Assembly (NCBI GenBank): GCA_013423385.1 | Contig: BLZA01000021.1 | Coordinates: 186,001 to 250,000 of the forward strand | DNA from: Naganishia liquefaciens | Taxonomy: Eukaryota > Basidiomycota > Tremellomycetes > Filobasidiales > Filobasidiaceae | Reading direction: 5' to 3' | Length of the DNA stretch: 64,000 bases | In this document: piece after piece, positions 63,301 through 64,000 of the stretch | Position numbering within the stretch: the stretch's first letter is position 1 | How the letters are laid out: every line of letters begins with the position of its first letter | Position numbers and translations under genes: made by a program | The notes under the pieces: generated by a model | Seen by the model: the letters and a program-made list of their open reading frames with translations, nothing else | Told to the model about the DNA's origin: nothing | The model's database searches: none

Positions 63301-64000
63301 TTATCGATTCGTGCGCTGGGAAATGGTGACATCGCTTGGTACGACGGGCCAGGATTCCCCGATTCGGAAACGACTGGGCTTTGATCTATGGAGAGACAGG
63401 TTAGAAGGTGGACTGTCGGTCTGCCAGATTCTTTACACACCGAAGCCATCCAATTCGTTGTTCTCAGCGACAATGCGTATCGCAGGCTGACCTGCGCAAG
63501 GGGGCTGGCCGGGCGTTATTTTGAGGTATTCCTCAAGTTGACGGACACGTTGAACGAGGATGTCGAAGTCCATGATAGAAGGGAAGAGAGGCTTCTCCCT
63601 GTAGATCTGGATTAGTGAAGATGATCGACGGAATAGATCTCGGCAGATCTCCTTACGGAATCGAGTCGTCCTTTTCTTTTCGATATTCAGCGCATTTGGC
63701 GACTTCTCCTCTCTGAACACAATTCCCGCACGGCATTTGTCTGTGGTAGGGCAATATACGATATAGCATTAGCAAGAGGCTTCTGTCAGAGCGGGGCCTG
63801 ATGGACCCACCTGTCGCATTTCTGCTTTCTTCGTCTGCATTCTGCGATATCCTTCGGTCAGGAATGGCTCGATGAAACGGTATATGTTCCGCTCACCTGT
63901 ACAAGACTGGACGGGCCTGTTCTTCCGCTCCTGTAACGCAATCAGGGATGCTGGATCCTCTTGATAGGAGAAAGTGGGAAAATCCTGTTGAGAATGAGAA
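60313..64000 (-). CDS. Zn2Cys6 transcription factor (5' end beyond window)
   Basis: This is a Gal4-class fungal regulator with a fungal_trans middle domain. Seventeen exons are visible on the minus strand, from 63897->64000 to 60313-60872, giving about 905 residues. The zinc cluster fits CX2CX6CX5CX2CX8C (CTECRRRKQKC, then CGNC) and spans three exons (63897->64000, 63811-63841, 63657-63740). A leucine-rich linker follows (QRVRQLEEYLKI). The middle domain includes EYVVYQGVLSRLIQGKAQYQ, FLALYTACLCVSLH, IIGEYWHAFNLSERHWTLLG, then VWFSLLEMDYTYAPEHNF. The C-terminus is Ser-rich and disordered. The N-terminal start lies past 64000. The 145-nt intron at 62668-62812 might hide a short exon. Nearby transporter and oxygenase genes are plausible targets. 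Confidence 0.9.

Overview
This is a eukaryotic, fungal window. Genes are broken by many short introns (mostly 45-70 nt, roughly 127 inferred here), and protein families such as CFEM, Zn2Cys6, MARVEL, SSU72 with a fungal-type extension, and fungal GDH1 are present. Intron density, base composition and protein style fit a basidiomycete, perhaps a tremellomycete yeast relative; that placement is inference. All exon boundaries below were read by eye. They were accepted when splice sites, reading phase and family similarity agreed, and every multi-exon model listed closes to a whole number of codons.

Layout. 0.4-2 kb: NADP-glutamate dehydrogenase (-). 2-6.2 kb: gene-poor. 6.2-9.6 kb: a large Ser/Pro-rich fungal protein of unknown function (+). 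9.8-10.6 kb: microsomal glutathione transferase (-). 12.4-14.1 kb: intronless GPI-type aspartic protease (+). 14.9-17.2 kb: SAM50 (+). 17.9-18.6 kb: ribosomal protein eS26 (+). 19.2-20.7 kb: CFEM membrane protein (-). 21.7-25 kb: ALD/PXA-type peroxisomal ABC half-transporter (+). 25.1-27.7 kb: basic unknown protein (-). 28.9-29.7 kb: MARVEL protein (+). 30.3-31.5 kb: MESH1-like alarmone hydrolase (+). 31.7-33.5 kb: SSU72 (-), divergent from COX19 (+, 33.7-34.1 kb). 35.2-36.4 kb: casein kinase 1 (-). 38.1-39.7 kb: OLA1 (+). 40.8-47.8 kb: INO80 (+). 47.9-49 kb: SAM methyltransferase (-). 49.1 kb: tRNA-Thr(UGU) with an intron (-). 50-51.1 kb: mitochondrial-type CoA/Nudix hydrolase (+), meeting PSO2/SNM1 (-, 51.1-54.5 kb) tail to tail. 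55.2-57.3 kb: MFS transporter (-). 58.3-59.5 kb: phytanoyl-CoA-dioxygenase-like enzyme (+). 60.3-64 kb: Zn2Cys6 regulator (-), whose 5' end runs off the right edge.

Most genes are unrelated housekeeping functions: nitrogen assimilation, mitochondrial biogenesis (SAM50, COX19), translation (eS26, OLA1), chromatin and transcription (INO80, SSU72), and DNA repair (PSO2). The last three genes (transporter, Fe(II)/2-oxoglutarate oxygenase, pathway-type regulator) could be a small catabolic or detoxification cluster, but nothing proves this. I saw no transposon, LTR element, viral relic, CRISPR or prokaryote-like system. The most unusual signals are at the RNA level: a gene whose three introns all appear to be GC-AG, two more GC-AG introns elsewhere, and several micro-exons. 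At the protein level they are a 315-residue N-terminal extension on SSU72, an Asp in place of the catalytic Glu in the ABC transporter, and a MESH1 homologue with a possible signal-sequence form.
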